This document shows, in pieces, positions 9,236-21,061 of a DNA stretch of 64,000 nucleotides. The translations under genes were made by a program, and so were the position numbers. Below the pieces are notes generated by a model, which saw only the letters and a list, made by a program, of their open reading frames with translations, was not told the DNA's origin and ran no database searches. Numbering within the stretch: position 1 is the first letter of the stretch; each line of letters begins with the position of its first letter. This DNA comes from Emcibacter sp. (GTDB taxonomy: Bacteria > Pseudomonadota > Alphaproteobacteria > Sphingomonadales > Emcibacteraceae). The DNA lies in the NCBI GenBank assembly GCA_021774785.1, contig JAJFIQ010000026.1, forward strand, positions 186,001 to 250,000, in the 5' to 3' direction.

Positions 9236-9249
9236 ATCTACGCCACTCT

Positions 9250-10359
9250 CTAATTCAAACCATTCACGGCAAAGGCCAATATCTGCGTCACCTGCGCAAA
9301 ACTGAAATTATCATCGGAGATCATTATCAGGCTCCGGCGGCCATCCTTTAGCATCTTGCCAAAGCTCATGCCTTCTATGTTATCAATGGTAATGCCAAGT
9401 TCACCAAGATCAAGCAGCAATTTTTTATCTGCTATCTGATATTGGGATCCTTGCAGACTTTCTAGGCTCAAAACATCTGTTGCGCCCGCAAGATTCACCA
9501 GATAAAGCCTTACCGATAACCCTACCCCGAAGGAAAAGGACCGTTCCGCAATAATATACTCATTGCTGTTCAGGGCCAGAATATCCACAACACCATTGAC
9601 GGAGAAATTACCGACCGGCAGTGGCTCTTTATGGACTGGCTCCAGTGAATAAACATATTCATGGATCGCCTGACCCGTTTCAATATCAAACTGCAACAGC
9701 CGCACAAGAGCGCCATGACCAGCATCAGCCTCCTGCCCGTCCTGTTTGAGCGGTCCTTCGGTGGAAATCACAAGGGATTTATTGTCAGTGGTCACCGTCA
9801 GGGCTTCAAAGGCCAGATTGTCACGGATGCCTTTGTTGTCTGTTACCAGATATTTTTTGGGCAGCGTAAAGTCCCGTAGATAAGAACCATCCAGCGCCAT
9901 TTCCCGAACAAACGGATTAACCCCATGCTTGGCATGGCCTTCGCTGGTCCAGAAATAGCTGTTACCCGAAGGTGATATTTTCAGGGATTCCGGATCCACA
10001 TAGGATTTTCCAAAGAAATCCGCCTTTGGGAAAACAGCTCCGTCGATACCCTTGATAAAATGCACATCCGCCACCTTCCAGCCATGAAAACCAGAAATGT
10101 CATAATCCAGCTTCAGGCCATAGAAACGCGCAGGGTTTTCCTTGGACCTATCATCACTTACTGCCACATAACTTTCAGTCTTGGGGTCATAGTCAAGACC
10201 AGACAGCCCCCCGACCATCGTACCCTCATAATTATATTCGTGAGGAATGATACGCTGACCAATATAACCAAAGGTGATATCCGCCCCATGGGAAAATGAC
10301 GCCATGATGGCAAAAAGAAATAATCCACTTATCAATTTTTTATTATACAAACGCCCCAT
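9250..10359 (-). CDS. esterase-like activity of phytase family protein, exported
   Basis: A 369-residue protein with an N-terminal signal sequence (about 8-25, LISGLFLFAIMASFSHGA) followed by a single phytase-like propeller domain. Family landmarks are GGLSGLDYDP near residue 48, the SDDRSKENPARFY stretch, DPESLKISPSGNSYFWTSEG and the C-terminal NIEGMSFGKMLKDGRRSLIMISDDNF. The domain is found in secreted phosphodiesterase or phytase-like proteins of alphaproteobacteria, but the reaction of most members is untested. It is the first gene of a probable operon with the serine hydrolase downstream. The upstream 120 bases separate it from the atp terminator. Confidence 0.84.
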   Translation of the reverse strand: MGRLYNKKLISGLFLFAIMASFSHGADITFGYIGQRIIPHEYNYEGTMVGGLSGLDYDPKTESYVAVSDDRSKENPARFYGLKLDYDISGFHGWKVADVHFIKGIDGAVFPKADFFGKSYVDPESLKISPSGNSYFWTSEGHAKHGVNPFVREMALDGSYLRDFTLPKKYLVTDNKGIRDNLAFEALTVTTDNKSLVISTEGPLKQDGQEADAGHGALVRLLQFDIETGQAIHEYVYSLEPVHKEPLPVGNFSVNGVVDILALNSNEYIIAERSFSFGVGLSVRLYLVNLAGATDVLSLESLQGSQYQIADKKLLLDLGELGITIDNIEGMSFGKMLKDGRRSLIMISDDNFSFAQVTQILAFAVNGLN

Positions 10360-10423
10360 TGATCTTCCTTATTAACCAGACATAAAAGTTATTTTGACCA
10401 AGTGATAAGTTTTTACAATAAAA

Positions 10424-10454
10424 AAAGCCCTGTAAAATGAATTTACAGAGCTTT
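10424..10454 (-). terminator. intrinsic terminator of the atp operon
   Basis: Two 13-base arms (10424-10436 and 10442-10454) pair with a single mismatch around a five-base loop. Read on the minus strand the hairpin is followed by a run of six T, the hallmark of a Rho-independent terminator. It lies 23 bases beyond the atpC stop and so closes the atpHAGDC transcript. Confidence 0.88.
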
Positions 10455-10476
10455 CAAAAAATTATGTCTGTCGTTT

Positions 10477-10884
10477 TTAAGCGGCCAGGTCAAGCACACC
10501 TAATATTTCAACCAGTCGGTCACGCACTTTGTTGGCCTCGGCCAATTGCTTTTCATCCTTGGCATCAGCCACATCTTCGTTGGCATTTTTCAGTTCCGCT
10601 TCCAGAGCTTCCCTATCAACATCTGACAAAGGCATGGCTTCCTCGGCCAAAACTGTCAGGCCTTCCGGGTTCACTTCGGCGAAACCGCCGCGCACCAGAA
10701 GCTGCTGTGGCTCGTCGCCGTTATGAACTTCGAGAATACCGGTTCTGAGTGTTGAGACCACAGGGGCATGATTGATCAGAACCCCGAAATCGCCCTCAAC
10801 ACCGGGGACGACTACCATATCCACATCAGTGGACATAAGAAGTTTTTCCGGTGAAACAAGTTCGAAATGTAACTTTTCGGCCAT
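10477..10884 (-). CDS. atpC: ATP synthase F1 epsilon subunit
   Basis: Central-stalk subunit of the F1 motor, 135 residues. It shows the N-terminal beta-barrel signature LHFELVSPEKLLMSTDVDMVVVPG (given here in part) with GDFGVLINHAPVVSTLRTG, and the C-terminal helical region rich in Glu, Asp and Ala. It is the last gene of the operon, 16 bases after atpD, and is followed by the terminator hairpin. Length and order match the alphaproteobacterial F1 operon, in which F0 genes are encoded elsewhere. Confidence 0.95.
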   Translation of the reverse strand: MAEKLHFELVSPEKLLMSTDVDMVVVPGVEGDFGVLINHAPVVSTLRTGILEVHNGDEPQQLLVRGGFAEVNPEGLTVLAEEAMPLSDVDREALEAELKNANEDVADAKDEKQLAEANKVRDRLVEILGVLDLAA

Positions 10885-10900
10885 GAGGCTTCCCTATGCT

Positions 10901-12331
<1,431 letters not shown>

Positions 12332-12345
12332 TCAACTCTCGTTTT

Positions 12346-13224
12346 TTAGAGCGCCTCTGCGCCCGAAATAATTTCAATCAATTCGTTGGTAATCACGGCC
12401 TGACGGGTACGGTTGTATGTGGTCCGCAGGGCGTCAATCATATCACCGGCATTGCGGGTCGCGCTATCCATAGCGGTCATGCGTGATCCCTGCTCGCTGG
12501 CAGCATTTTCAAGTAAAGACCGGAAAATCTGCACGCCCAGATTACGGGGTAACAGGGCTTCCAGTATTTCCGTCTCGTCCGGCTCATAGTCATAGGCTGC
12601 GCCGCCAAGGTCAACCACATTTTCCTCATCAAAGGAGGCGGGTATCATCTGTTGTGCGGTTACGATCTGGGTCAGAGCAGACTGGAATTTAGCGTAAAAC
12701 AAGGTACATACATCAAATTCACCGGCCTCATAAGAAGACAATAAATAATCAGTAATCGGTCCTGCATCGCCGTAAGCCAGACGTTTGACATGGGACATAT
12801 CAAAATGCTTGATAATCCGGCTACCATAATCACGTTTCAGGGATGCCGCGCCTTTTTTGCCGATAGTAACGATCTTAACGTCTTTACCTTCCGCAATCAG
12901 ACTGGAAATTTTCTTACGGGCACCTTTAACAATATTGGTATTGAAACCACCGCAAAGACCACGTTCGGATGTTGCCACAACGATAAGCTGAATATCTTGC
13001 CTGCCAGTACCCGCCAGCAGTTTTGGACCGCCAACCTGACCAACCATGCTTGATGCCAGAGACGCCAGAACATTTTCCATACGTTCTGCATAAGGCCGGG
13101 CGGCTTCGGCAGCTTCCTGCGCACGGCGCAGCTTTGACGCCGCCACCATTTTCATGGCCTTGGTGATCTTCTGCGTGCTTTGCACGCTTGTGATCCGGTT
13201 TCTGAGGTCTTTAAGGTTAGCCAT
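12346..13224 (-). CDS. atpG: ATP synthase F1 gamma subunit
   Basis: Rotor subunit of F1, 292 residues. The N-terminal helix carries the family signature LRNRITSVQSTQKITKAMKMVAASKLRRAQ (shown here only as the key run TQKITKAMKMVAASKLR), and the C-terminal helix contains GSRMTAMDSATRNAGDMI and TRQAVITNELIEI. The central domain includes ERGLCGGFNTN. Position between atpA and atpD and the intact terminal helices leave little doubt. The 20-base gaps on either side are normal for this operon. Confidence 0.97.
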   Translation of the reverse strand: MANLKDLRNRITSVQSTQKITKAMKMVAASKLRRAQEAAEAARPYAERMENVLASLASSMVGQVGGPKLLAGTGRQDIQLIVVATSERGLCGGFNTNIVKGARKKISSLIAEGKDVKIVTIGKKGAASLKRDYGSRIIKHFDMSHVKRLAYGDAGPITDYLLSSYEAGEFDVCTLFYAKFQSALTQIVTAQQMIPASFDEENVVDLGGAAYDYEPDETEILEALLPRNLGVQIFRSLLENAASEQGSRMTAMDSATRNAGDMIDALRTTYNRTRQAVITNELIEIISGAEAL

Positions 13225-13243
13225 ACTGACTTGATCCTAAAAC

Positions 13244-14772
<1,529 letters not shown>

Positions 14773-14773
<1 letters not shown>

Positions 14774-15345
14774 TATCCAACCTCTTTCATTGATTCTTCA
14801 AGATTAGCGAGTTTAGTCTTTAGCGATGAATCGATCATGCGAGATCCGATTTTAACGACCAAGCCCCCAAGGAGGCTATCGTCAACATCCGTATCCACAG
14901 TCACATCACTGCCGACCATTGATTTAAGTTTCTTTTTCAAGGCATCGAGCTGAGCTTTGGTCAGTTCCTGCGCTGTCACCACAGAAGCACTCACTTCACC
15001 ATTATGGTGAGCCAGGATTCTGTTGAATTCAGAAATAATATTTTCCAGTTGATCCAGACGACCATTATTTGCCACAACCGCGACGAAATTTGCCACAAGG
15101 CTGTCAAGCCCGGCGGCGTTGATCACGGCGGCCATTGCCCGGCCTTTTTCTTCGGATGAGAAAACCGGATTCAGTGTCAGACCTTTAAGGTCAGAACTTG
15201 TCCCCAGTAACGTTGACAGAGTAGCAACATCCTGTGCTATTTTTTCAAGTGTTTTTGCTTCCGTCCCCAAATCAAACAATGCAATGGCATAACGGCCAGC
15301 AAGTCCTGTGATCGTCAGGTTTTCAGAAACAATATTTGAAGCCAT
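14773..15345 (-). CDS. atpH: ATP synthase F1 delta subunit
   Basis: Peripheral-stalk subunit joining F1 to F0, 190 residues from the chosen ATG. Family signs are [13 protein letters not shown] near the start and the C-terminal [32 protein letters not shown] region. The start is uncertain: the ATG at 15345 begins the conserved part but has no good ribosome site at normal distance. GAGGAAG lies about 18 bases upstream of it and only eight bases before a TTG at 15357, so TTG 15357 is a fair alternative; the frame also stays open to a TTG at 15372. It is the first gene of the operon. Confidence 0.93.
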
Positions 15346-15377
15346 ATCTGATGACAACTTGGTCTTCCTCAAAATTT

Positions 15378-15383
15378 ATTATA
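15378..15383 (-). promoter_or_regulatory. candidate -10 box of the atp operon
   Basis: Read on the minus strand this is a perfect TATAAT, placed so that transcription would begin near 15371, just upstream of the candidate atpH starts. No convincing -35 hexamer is found at 16-18 bases. A small inverted repeat, GTCTTG at 15413-15418 and CAAGAC at 15425-15430, lies a little further upstream and could bind a regulator. The call rests on sequence match and position only. Confidence 0.45.
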
Positions 15384-15468
15384 CATTTGTTTGGGCGTTA
15401 CCTAGCACAGTGGTCTTGAGTCCGCAAGACAGCAAATGAACAACTTGAATTTTTTTTGAATAATCGCC

Positions 15469-17652
15469 TTAAAAAAAACTATAAGGATCAATATCAACCT
15501 GAATATAAACCCCCCGTTCCAGCGCACAGGAAGATAGCCACTGACCCATGGTTTTTTGTAATTTCACTGGCTTCTCCGCCTTAACCAACAAACGGAAACG
15601 GTGCTTGCCCCGAAGATAGGACATGGGGGCCGGTACCGGCCCCAGAACGGTGATTCTTTTATCTTTGGGGGCAAGGGCTGAAATTCTACGGGCTGTCTTC
15701 GTCACACCGTTATAATCCGACCCCGATATAATAATCGCCGCCAGCTTACCAAAAGGCGGCAGTTTTTGTAGTTCTCTTGCCTGCGCTTCCTGTTCCAGAA
15801 ACTCCTGCCCATCACCTGAAATCAAGGCCCGCATCACCGGATGCCCCGGAGAATAGGTCTGAAAAAACACTTGCCCCGGCCTTTCCGCCCGTCCGGCCCG
15901 GCCCGCTACCTGTTCCAATTGCTGCCATGTGCGCTCCGCCGCCCGTGGGTCTCCACCGCCAAGGCCCAAATCCGCATCTACCACCCCCACAAGGGTCAGC
16001 ATGGGAAAATGATAGCCCTTGGTGACGATCTGGGTGCCAATGATAAAATCAACCTCATGACGCTCAATACTGTCAATCACCTGTCGCATTTGGGCGGGAG
16101 ATGATATTTCATCACTGGCCATCACAGCGATTCGCGCTTCGGGGAAAAGTTCACTAACCTCTTCCGCCACACGCTCCACCCCCGGCCCGCAGGCAACCAT
16201 GGTATCCTTATTGTCACATTCCGGGCAGACATTCGGTTTGCCACAGGAAAACCCACAATGATGGCAGGTCAGCCGCTCGCCCTTTCGATGTTCCACCAGC
16301 CATGCCGAACAATGGGGGCATTCCATACGGTGACCACAGGTGCGGCACAGGGTCAGGGGCGCATAGCCACGACGATTAAGATACAGAAGCGACTGTTCGC
16401 CGCACTCTAGGTTTTTGGCCAAGGCTTCGCGCAGTGGTTCAGACAACCATGTTCCCGTGCTGAGTTTATGATTGCGTAAATCAATGGCGGTCATATCCGG
16501 CAACTCGGCCGTGCCGTGACGTTCGCCCAGATATAACCAGTCATATTTTCCGGCTTCGGCATTTAAGATGGTTTCCAGAGACGGGGTGGCCGATGCCAGT
16601 ATCACCGGGCAATTTGCCTGCATGGCCCGAACGACCGCCATATCCCGTCCATGATACATGACCCCGTCTTCCTGCTTGAAGGTACCGGAATGTTCCTCAT
16701 CAACCACAATAAGTTTCAAATCCTGAAACGGCAGAAACAAAGCCGACCTTGCACCAACGATCACCCGCGCACTACCGTTAACCACGGCCCACCATGACCG
16801 CCTGCGGCTTGCGGGGGTTAGTTCCGAATGCCAGACCACGGGCGCGGAGCCAAATCGGGTCTCGAATCGCGCCAGCCATTGTGCGGTCAGGGCAATTTCC
16901 GGCACCAGCACCAAAATCTGCCCGCCTTCGGCCTTTAATGCCTCGGCAATGGCCTCAAAATATACCTCCGTCTTGCCGGAACCCGTGATGCCTTCCAGCA
17001 GCACCGGTTTAAAATTATGGGCCAAAACCATTTCCTGCATATGACGGGCGGCTTTTTGCTGTTCCGGGGATAATTCCGGGCCGGGGTGATTGGCATCCGG
17101 CTCGGGATATGGCTCATCCCCCATCACCTCAACTGCTATCATCTGTCCGGCCTTGACCATACCCCGCACCACCCCCTCGCCCACAGCAGCAAGTTCAGCC
17201 CAGGTTTTCAACGCCATCGGTATATCTTTGGGCACGTCCAGCGTAGCGACCGCACGTCTTCCTTCGGTCAGCTTGTCCGGAAGATCAGACACCAGACGAT
17301 AAAATGTTTTTTTCTTGGCCCGGTCAAATACCCGGGGCACACTGACCGCCATTTTCAACACTGCCCCCAAAGGAGACAGGGTATAAGACGCAACCCAGTC
17401 AATGAATGTCATCAAGGATGCCGGCAGGGGCGGCAGGTCAAGTTTTCCCGCTATGGGTTTTAGCTTATCCGCTGCAACCTCATTTTTTCCCGGTGACATA
17501 TTCCAGACCACGCCCTGTAATATACGACTGCCCAAGGGTACCGTGACAAAATCTCCCGCTGTCAAAGGGGTACTCCTGTCCGCCAGATAATCGAACGGAC
17601 CGGAAAGCGGCAGCGGTAAAAGCACCTGTATGCGCCTTGGTTCAAGTGACAT
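15469..17652 (-). CDS. priA: primosomal protein N', replication restart helicase
   Basis: Superfamily 2 DNA helicase that reloads the replisome at stalled forks, 727 residues. The N-terminal DNA-binding domain is followed by a helicase core with Walker A GITGSGKTEVY, Walker B as DEEH, and LASATPSLET. The two zinc sites are visible as paired Cys motifs (CRTCGHRMECPHC and CHHCGFSCGKPNVCPEC), then the GTQIVTKGYHFP and QVAGRAGRAERPG helicase motifs. It is divergent from fsa, with only about 110 bases between the two starts. All helicase motifs look intact. Confidence 0.96.
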   Translation of the reverse strand: MSLEPRRIQVLLPLPLSGPFDYLADRSTPLTAGDFVTVPLGSRILQGVVWNMSPGKNEVAADKLKPIAGKLDLPPLPASLMTFIDWVASYTLSPLGAVLKMAVSVPRVFDRAKKKTFYRLVSDLPDKLTEGRRAVATLDVPKDIPMALKTWAELAAVGEGVVRGMVKAGQMIAVEVMGDEPYPEPDANHPGPELSPEQQKAARHMQEMVLAHNFKPVLLEGITGSGKTEVYFEAIAEALKAEGGQILVLVPEIALTAQWLARFETRFGSAPVVWHSELTPASRRRSWWAVVNGSARVIVGARSALFLPFQDLKLIVVDEEHSGTFKQEDGVMYHGRDMAVVRAMQANCPVILASATPSLETILNAEAGKYDWLYLGERHGTAELPDMTAIDLRNHKLSTGTWLSEPLREALAKNLECGEQSLLYLNRRGYAPLTLCRTCGHRMECPHCSAWLVEHRKGERLTCHHCGFSCGKPNVCPECDNKDTMVACGPGVERVAEEVSELFPEARIAVMASDEISSPAQMRQVIDSIERHEVDFIIGTQIVTKGYHFPMLTLVGVVDADLGLGGGDPRAAERTWQQLEQVAGRAGRAERPGQVFFQTYSPGHPVMRALISGDGQEFLEQEAQARELQKLPPFGKLAAIIISGSDYNGVTKTARRISALAPKDKRITVLGPVPAPMSYLRGKHRFRLLVKAEKPVKLQKTMGQWLSSCALERGVYIQVDIDPYSFF

Positions 17653-17762
17653 AAATATTTTCCAATTTATTGGCCAAAAATAAAAGGACTGTTTTTTTTT
17701 GTCACTATATTATAAAACTGATTTCAGGAAATATATTTTTACTCATGAAAGGTTTTTGTAGC

Positions 17763-18419
17763 ATGAAGTTCTTTTTGGATACGGCGGAAATTAATGACAT
17801 CCGTGAAATGGCGGCAACCGGACTTGTGGACGGGGTAACCACCAATCCATCACTGATCTTGAAATCAGGCCGGGATTATTTTGAGGTAACAAAAGAAATT
17901 TGTGACCTTATTGATGGTCCGGTCAGTGCCGAGGTCGCCGCCACCGATTATGATGGCATGATCGCTGAAGCCGCAGAAATTTATAATATCGCGGATAACA
18001 TCGCCCTCAAAGTACCCATGACCATTGACGGACTACGGGCATGCAAACATTTCACCGATCAGGGCAAGATGGTCAACGTGACTTTATGTTTTTCCGCCGC
18101 TCAGGCATTACTGGCTGCCAAGGCCGGAGCTACTTTCATTTCCCCTTTCGTCGGTCGTCATGACGATGTAGGTTTTGATGGCATGCAGTTGATCGAAGAC
18201 ATCCGTCTGATTTATGATAATTATGAATTTGATACAGAAATTCTGGTCGCCAGCACGCGCCACCCCATACATATCATTGAAAGCGCGCGCATAGGTGCCG
18301 ATGTAGTTACCCTGCCACCAAAAGTATTACGCCAGCTATTCAATCATCCCCTGACGACCAATGGTCTTGCGGCCTTTGTCGCAGACTGGGAAAAAACCGG
18401 ACAAAGCATCGTTAAATAA
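17763..18419 (+). CDS. fsa: fructose-6-phosphate aldolase / small transaldolase-like protein
   Basis: TIM-barrel class I aldolase of the TalC/FSA family, 218 residues, catalysing cleavage or transfer of dihydroxyacetone units on sugar phosphates. The start [10 protein letters not shown], the GVTTNPSLI block and the Schiff-base Lys83 in ALKVPMT are clear, with [11 protein letters not shown] further on. The ATG at 17763 is preferred because it begins the family-typical MKFFLDT and AAAGG lies ten bases upstream, although the frame is open to 17670. Many proteins annotated as transaldolase in this subfamily are aldolases, so the exact activity is inferred. It leads an fsa-DUF484-xerC operon. Confidence 0.92.
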   Translation: MKFFLDTAEINDIREMAATGLVDGVTTNPSLILKSGRDYFEVTKEICDLIDGPVSAEVAATDYDGMIAEAAEIYNIADNIALKVPMTIDGLRACKHFTDQGKMVNVTLCFSAAQALLAAKAGATFISPFVGRHDDVGFDGMQLIEDIRLIYDNYEFDTEILVASTRHPIHIIESARIGADVVTLPPKVLRQLFNHPLTTNGLAAFVADWEKTGQSIVK

Positions 18420-18420
18420 A

Positions 18421-19140
18421 GTGAAAAAAGATCACAAAAGTAAAAGCATCAAGAAAAAACATATTTTAAGCGAAAATGAGGTTCGGGATTATCTGATCCT
18501 GAATCCTAATTTTTTTGACCAGAATAAAGATCTGCTGGCCATTCTGAAACCCACGCGACAAAAACGCGATGATCAGGTGGTTGATTTTCAGGCGGTTTTA
18601 CTGGATCGTCTGCAAAATGAAGTCAGCAGCTTAAGTGACACTCAGGGATCTCTTATCCATGCCTCCCGAAGCAATATGACAACACAGGCCCGCATCCACG
18701 CGGCGGTGTTATGCTTGTTGGAAGCGCGGGATTTTGACCATCTGTGCCATATGGTCTGCAATGACTGGATTGATATTTTACAAGTGGACAGCATCACCAT
18801 ATGCTTTGAAAAAAATCCAAAAGTGCCCTTACCAAAGAACGGTAATATCCGCCTGTTGAAAAAGGGGGTAATCAATGGCTTTCTCGGTCATGAGAATGCC
18901 GCCATCCTGCGCGGCAATGTGAAGGCTGCTGAGGAAATTTATGGCCCAGCCACCCCGCTGATCAAGGCAGAAGCCCTGATTCGTATTGAGGAAAGGGACC
19001 ATAACCCCTTGGGGATACTGGCCTTTGGTAGTCGGGATGAAGGGTTTTTCACCCCCGGACAGGGCACCGAACTTTTACGTTTCCTGTCCGCTGCTTTCCA
19101 CGGTCAGTTAAAAAGCCTGTTAGCTGACGGGAACAAATAA
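18421..19140 (+). CDS. DUF484 family protein
   Basis: A 239-residue protein of the DUF484 family, which has a GAF-like fold and commonly lies next to xerC. Landmarks are SENEVRDYLILNPNFFDQNKDLL at about 19-41 (partial motif NPNFF), the VDFQAVLLDRLQNE helix and the C-terminal LGILAFGSRDEGFFTPGQGTELLRFL block (key run FGSRDEGFF). The GTG at 18421 is taken as the start because it follows the fsa stop directly and removes a family-foreign extension that would overlap fsa. Function unknown; a role with XerC is guessed from linkage only. Confidence 0.88.
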   Translation: MKKDHKSKSIKKKHILSENEVRDYLILNPNFFDQNKDLLAILKPTRQKRDDQVVDFQAVLLDRLQNEVSSLSDTQGSLIHASRSNMTTQARIHAAVLCLLEARDFDHLCHMVCNDWIDILQVDSITICFEKNPKVPLPKNGNIRLLKKGVINGFLGHENAAILRGNVKAAEEIYGPATPLIKAEALIRIEERDHNPLGILAFGSRDEGFFTPGQGTELLRFLSAAFHGQLKSLLADGNK

Positions 19141-19158
19141 GCCTGCTATAGTGGCAGC

Positions 19159-20094
19159 ATGACCGCGAAACATATTATATTTCCCGCCCTCATGCCGTTG
19201 CTGGAAGGCTGGCTCACATACCTTCAAACGGAAAAGCGGGTCTCAAAGCATACCTATGATGCTTACAGAAGGGACATTACCGTCTTTTTTACTTTTCTGG
19301 CTGATCATCTGGGACAGGCACCAACCGCCAAAAACCTCAGCAACTTGCGGCCTGTGGATTTCAGGTCGTTCTTTGCCCGAAGAAGACGGGACGGGCTGAC
19401 CCCGGCATCTGTGGCGCGCACCTTAAGTGCTATCAGGGCGTTTTATAAATACCTCCGGCGTAATGAAATCCTGCAGAATGATGCTATCAATGCCATCAGT
19501 TCACCAAAACTGCCCAAACGCCTGCCCCGCCCACTGGACGAACAGGCGGCAAAGAAAAGCCTCACCGATGTGGCTGACTTTGCCAAACAAGATTGGGTCG
19601 GGGACCGTGATATAGCGGTACTGACCCTGCTCTATGGCTGTGGCCTGCGCATTTCAGAAGCCTTAAATCTGAACCGACAGGATTTACCGGATGGTGACAT
19701 GCTACGGGTGCTGGGTAAACGCAACAAGGAAAGGCTGGTGCCATTGCTGCCTGTTGTACGGGCGGCCATAGATACTTATCTTGAAAGCTGTCCCCAATCA
19801 CTGCCCCAGGACGGGCCGCTTTTTATCGGGATTCAAGGCAAGCGACTGAATGCACGCATGATCCAGCTCGCCATGCAAAAACTACGCGAGCTTCTGGGAC
19901 TGCCGCCGTCCGCCACCCCCCATGCCCTGCGCCATAGTTTCGCCACCCACCTGCTGACCGCAGGCGGCGATTTGCGTACCATTCAGGAATTATTGGGTCA
20001 CGCGTCGCTCACCACCACCCAGCATTACACCGATGTGGATACCGCTTACCTGATGGATGTCTATAACAATGCCCATCCGGGGGCGAATGATTAG
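19159..20094 (+). CDS. xerC: tyrosine recombinase XerC
   Basis: Site-specific recombinase that with XerD resolves chromosome dimers at dif. The 311 residues comprise an N-terminal SAM-like domain (about 14-100) and a catalytic domain. The catalytic set is visible: Arg in GCGLRISEAL, His-x-x-Arg in HALRHSF, His in LGHAS and the nucleophile Tyr in QHYTDVD. Location behind fsa and DUF484 and beside priA is the housekeeping context of xerC, so a mobile-element integrase is unlikely. The stop overlaps by three bases the stop of the facing gene. Confidence 0.94.
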   Translation: MTAKHIIFPALMPLLEGWLTYLQTEKRVSKHTYDAYRRDITVFFTFLADHLGQAPTAKNLSNLRPVDFRSFFARRRRDGLTPASVARTLSAIRAFYKYLRRNEILQNDAINAISSPKLPKRLPRPLDEQAAKKSLTDVADFAKQDWVGDRDIAVLTLLYGCGLRISEALNLNRQDLPDGDMLRVLGKRNKERLVPLLPVVRAAIDTYLESCPQSLPQDGPLFIGIQGKRLNARMIQLAMQKLRELLGLPPSATPHALRHSFATHLLTAGGDLRTIQELLGHASLTTTQHYTDVDTAYLMDVYNNAHPGAND

Positions 20095-21044
20095 GGAATC
20101 GTGGCTATACTATTATCCACACTCACCACATAAACAGTTTCCTCATCATGGGTCAGAAGCCGTGATTTCTTGAATCCGGCCAATTGCGCCAACCGCTTGA
20201 ACTTCTTTTCACTATTCTGAAAATAAAGAGTGCTGTATTTTTCTTCGGGAAAATAATCCAATATTGCCTGAATATGATATGCTACTGCATAAAGATATTC
20301 TGGTAAATTCTTGCCAGAATCACCTTTTATTTTTTTGTCTTTATCCGGGTCTCTGGCGATCGTAAAGAGCAATAATCCCTTAACCTGGCTCCCGGCTTCT
20401 GCCATCCAATTTGGGTTAAATTCATTATCGCCGGATTCCGCCGTTTCAAAATAATGATGATAACCATGGTCAGACAGCGGAAGTATGTGGGAGAAAAATA
20501 CGGGTTGTCTCTCTTGTTTCTGGTTTTGTGGTTCATCCATAATCATTAAAAATGATTTCGGATTCTTGTGCCACATTGCCAAATTCCGACTGAGTTTCTC
20601 CTGCTCGCTACCAGCCCATGGCGTTCCCCTGAAGGCGGCAGCGTTAATCGCACTGACCTTCATAATTTCCGTTTCATTTTCTGGCCATTTATAAGTGGCT
20701 TTACTTTCAAGTCTTTTCTGTAATGCCAAACTTCCTTTGTCAATATGAAGGCACTTGTCAAATATTTGGCCAAATTGTTCTGATGTCCTGAAAAATTTTG
20801 TTATATATTTAAAATCCTTATTTCCAAGATGACTGCGTCGTAACATAAATTTAGCCAAAGCCCACAACAGAAAAACCGCCGCCGGTAAAGCTGTAAGGAA
20901 CTTATAGTAAATGTCATATTCCTCATTAACCCCCAACGTCATCAATATCATATAGGATATGGCCAGCATAAGGGCTATCCCAGCTGTCACGACAGGACTA
21001 AGCTCCTTCCAAAAACGGCCTATTCTAGTCAAAATCAAATACAT
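20091..21044 (-). CDS. hypothetical membrane-anchored protein, GNAT-like soluble domain possible
   Basis: Not recognised by family. The 317-residue protein has two N-terminal membrane helices (about 18-38 and 47-67) and a cytoplasmic domain. The soluble part contains AINAAAFRGTPWAGS, FLMIMDEPQ, and near the end AYHIQAILDYFPEEKYSTLYF followed by RLAQLAGFKKSRLL. That last pattern (helix, strand, then a Gly-Phe pair after a helix) resembles the end of a GNAT acetyltransferase fold, but no acetyl-CoA loop is obvious. It converges on xerC and is followed on the same strand by nothing closely coupled. Membrane-tethered GNAT-like is an inference of low certainty. Confidence 0.6.
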   Translation of the reverse strand: MYLILTRIGRFWKELSPVVTAGIALMLAISYMILMTLGVNEEYDIYYKFLTALPAAVFLLWALAKFMLRRSHLGNKDFKYITKFFRTSEQFGQIFDKCLHIDKGSLALQKRLESKATYKWPENETEIMKVSAINAAAFRGTPWAGSEQEKLSRNLAMWHKNPKSFLMIMDEPQNQKQERQPVFFSHILPLSDHGYHHYFETAESGDNEFNPNWMAEAGSQVKGLLLFTIARDPDKDKKIKGDSGKNLPEYLYAVAYHIQAILDYFPEEKYSTLYFQNSEKKFKRLAQLAGFKKSRLLTHDEETVYVVSVDNSIATIP

Positions 21045-21061
21045 GCGGTTATCTCAAAATA

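Noticed and set aside
19159-20094. Tyrosine recombinase as the integrase of a mobile element
   Set aside because: Gene order fsa-DUF484-xerC next to priA is the housekeeping context and no attachment site, tRNA or cargo is present.
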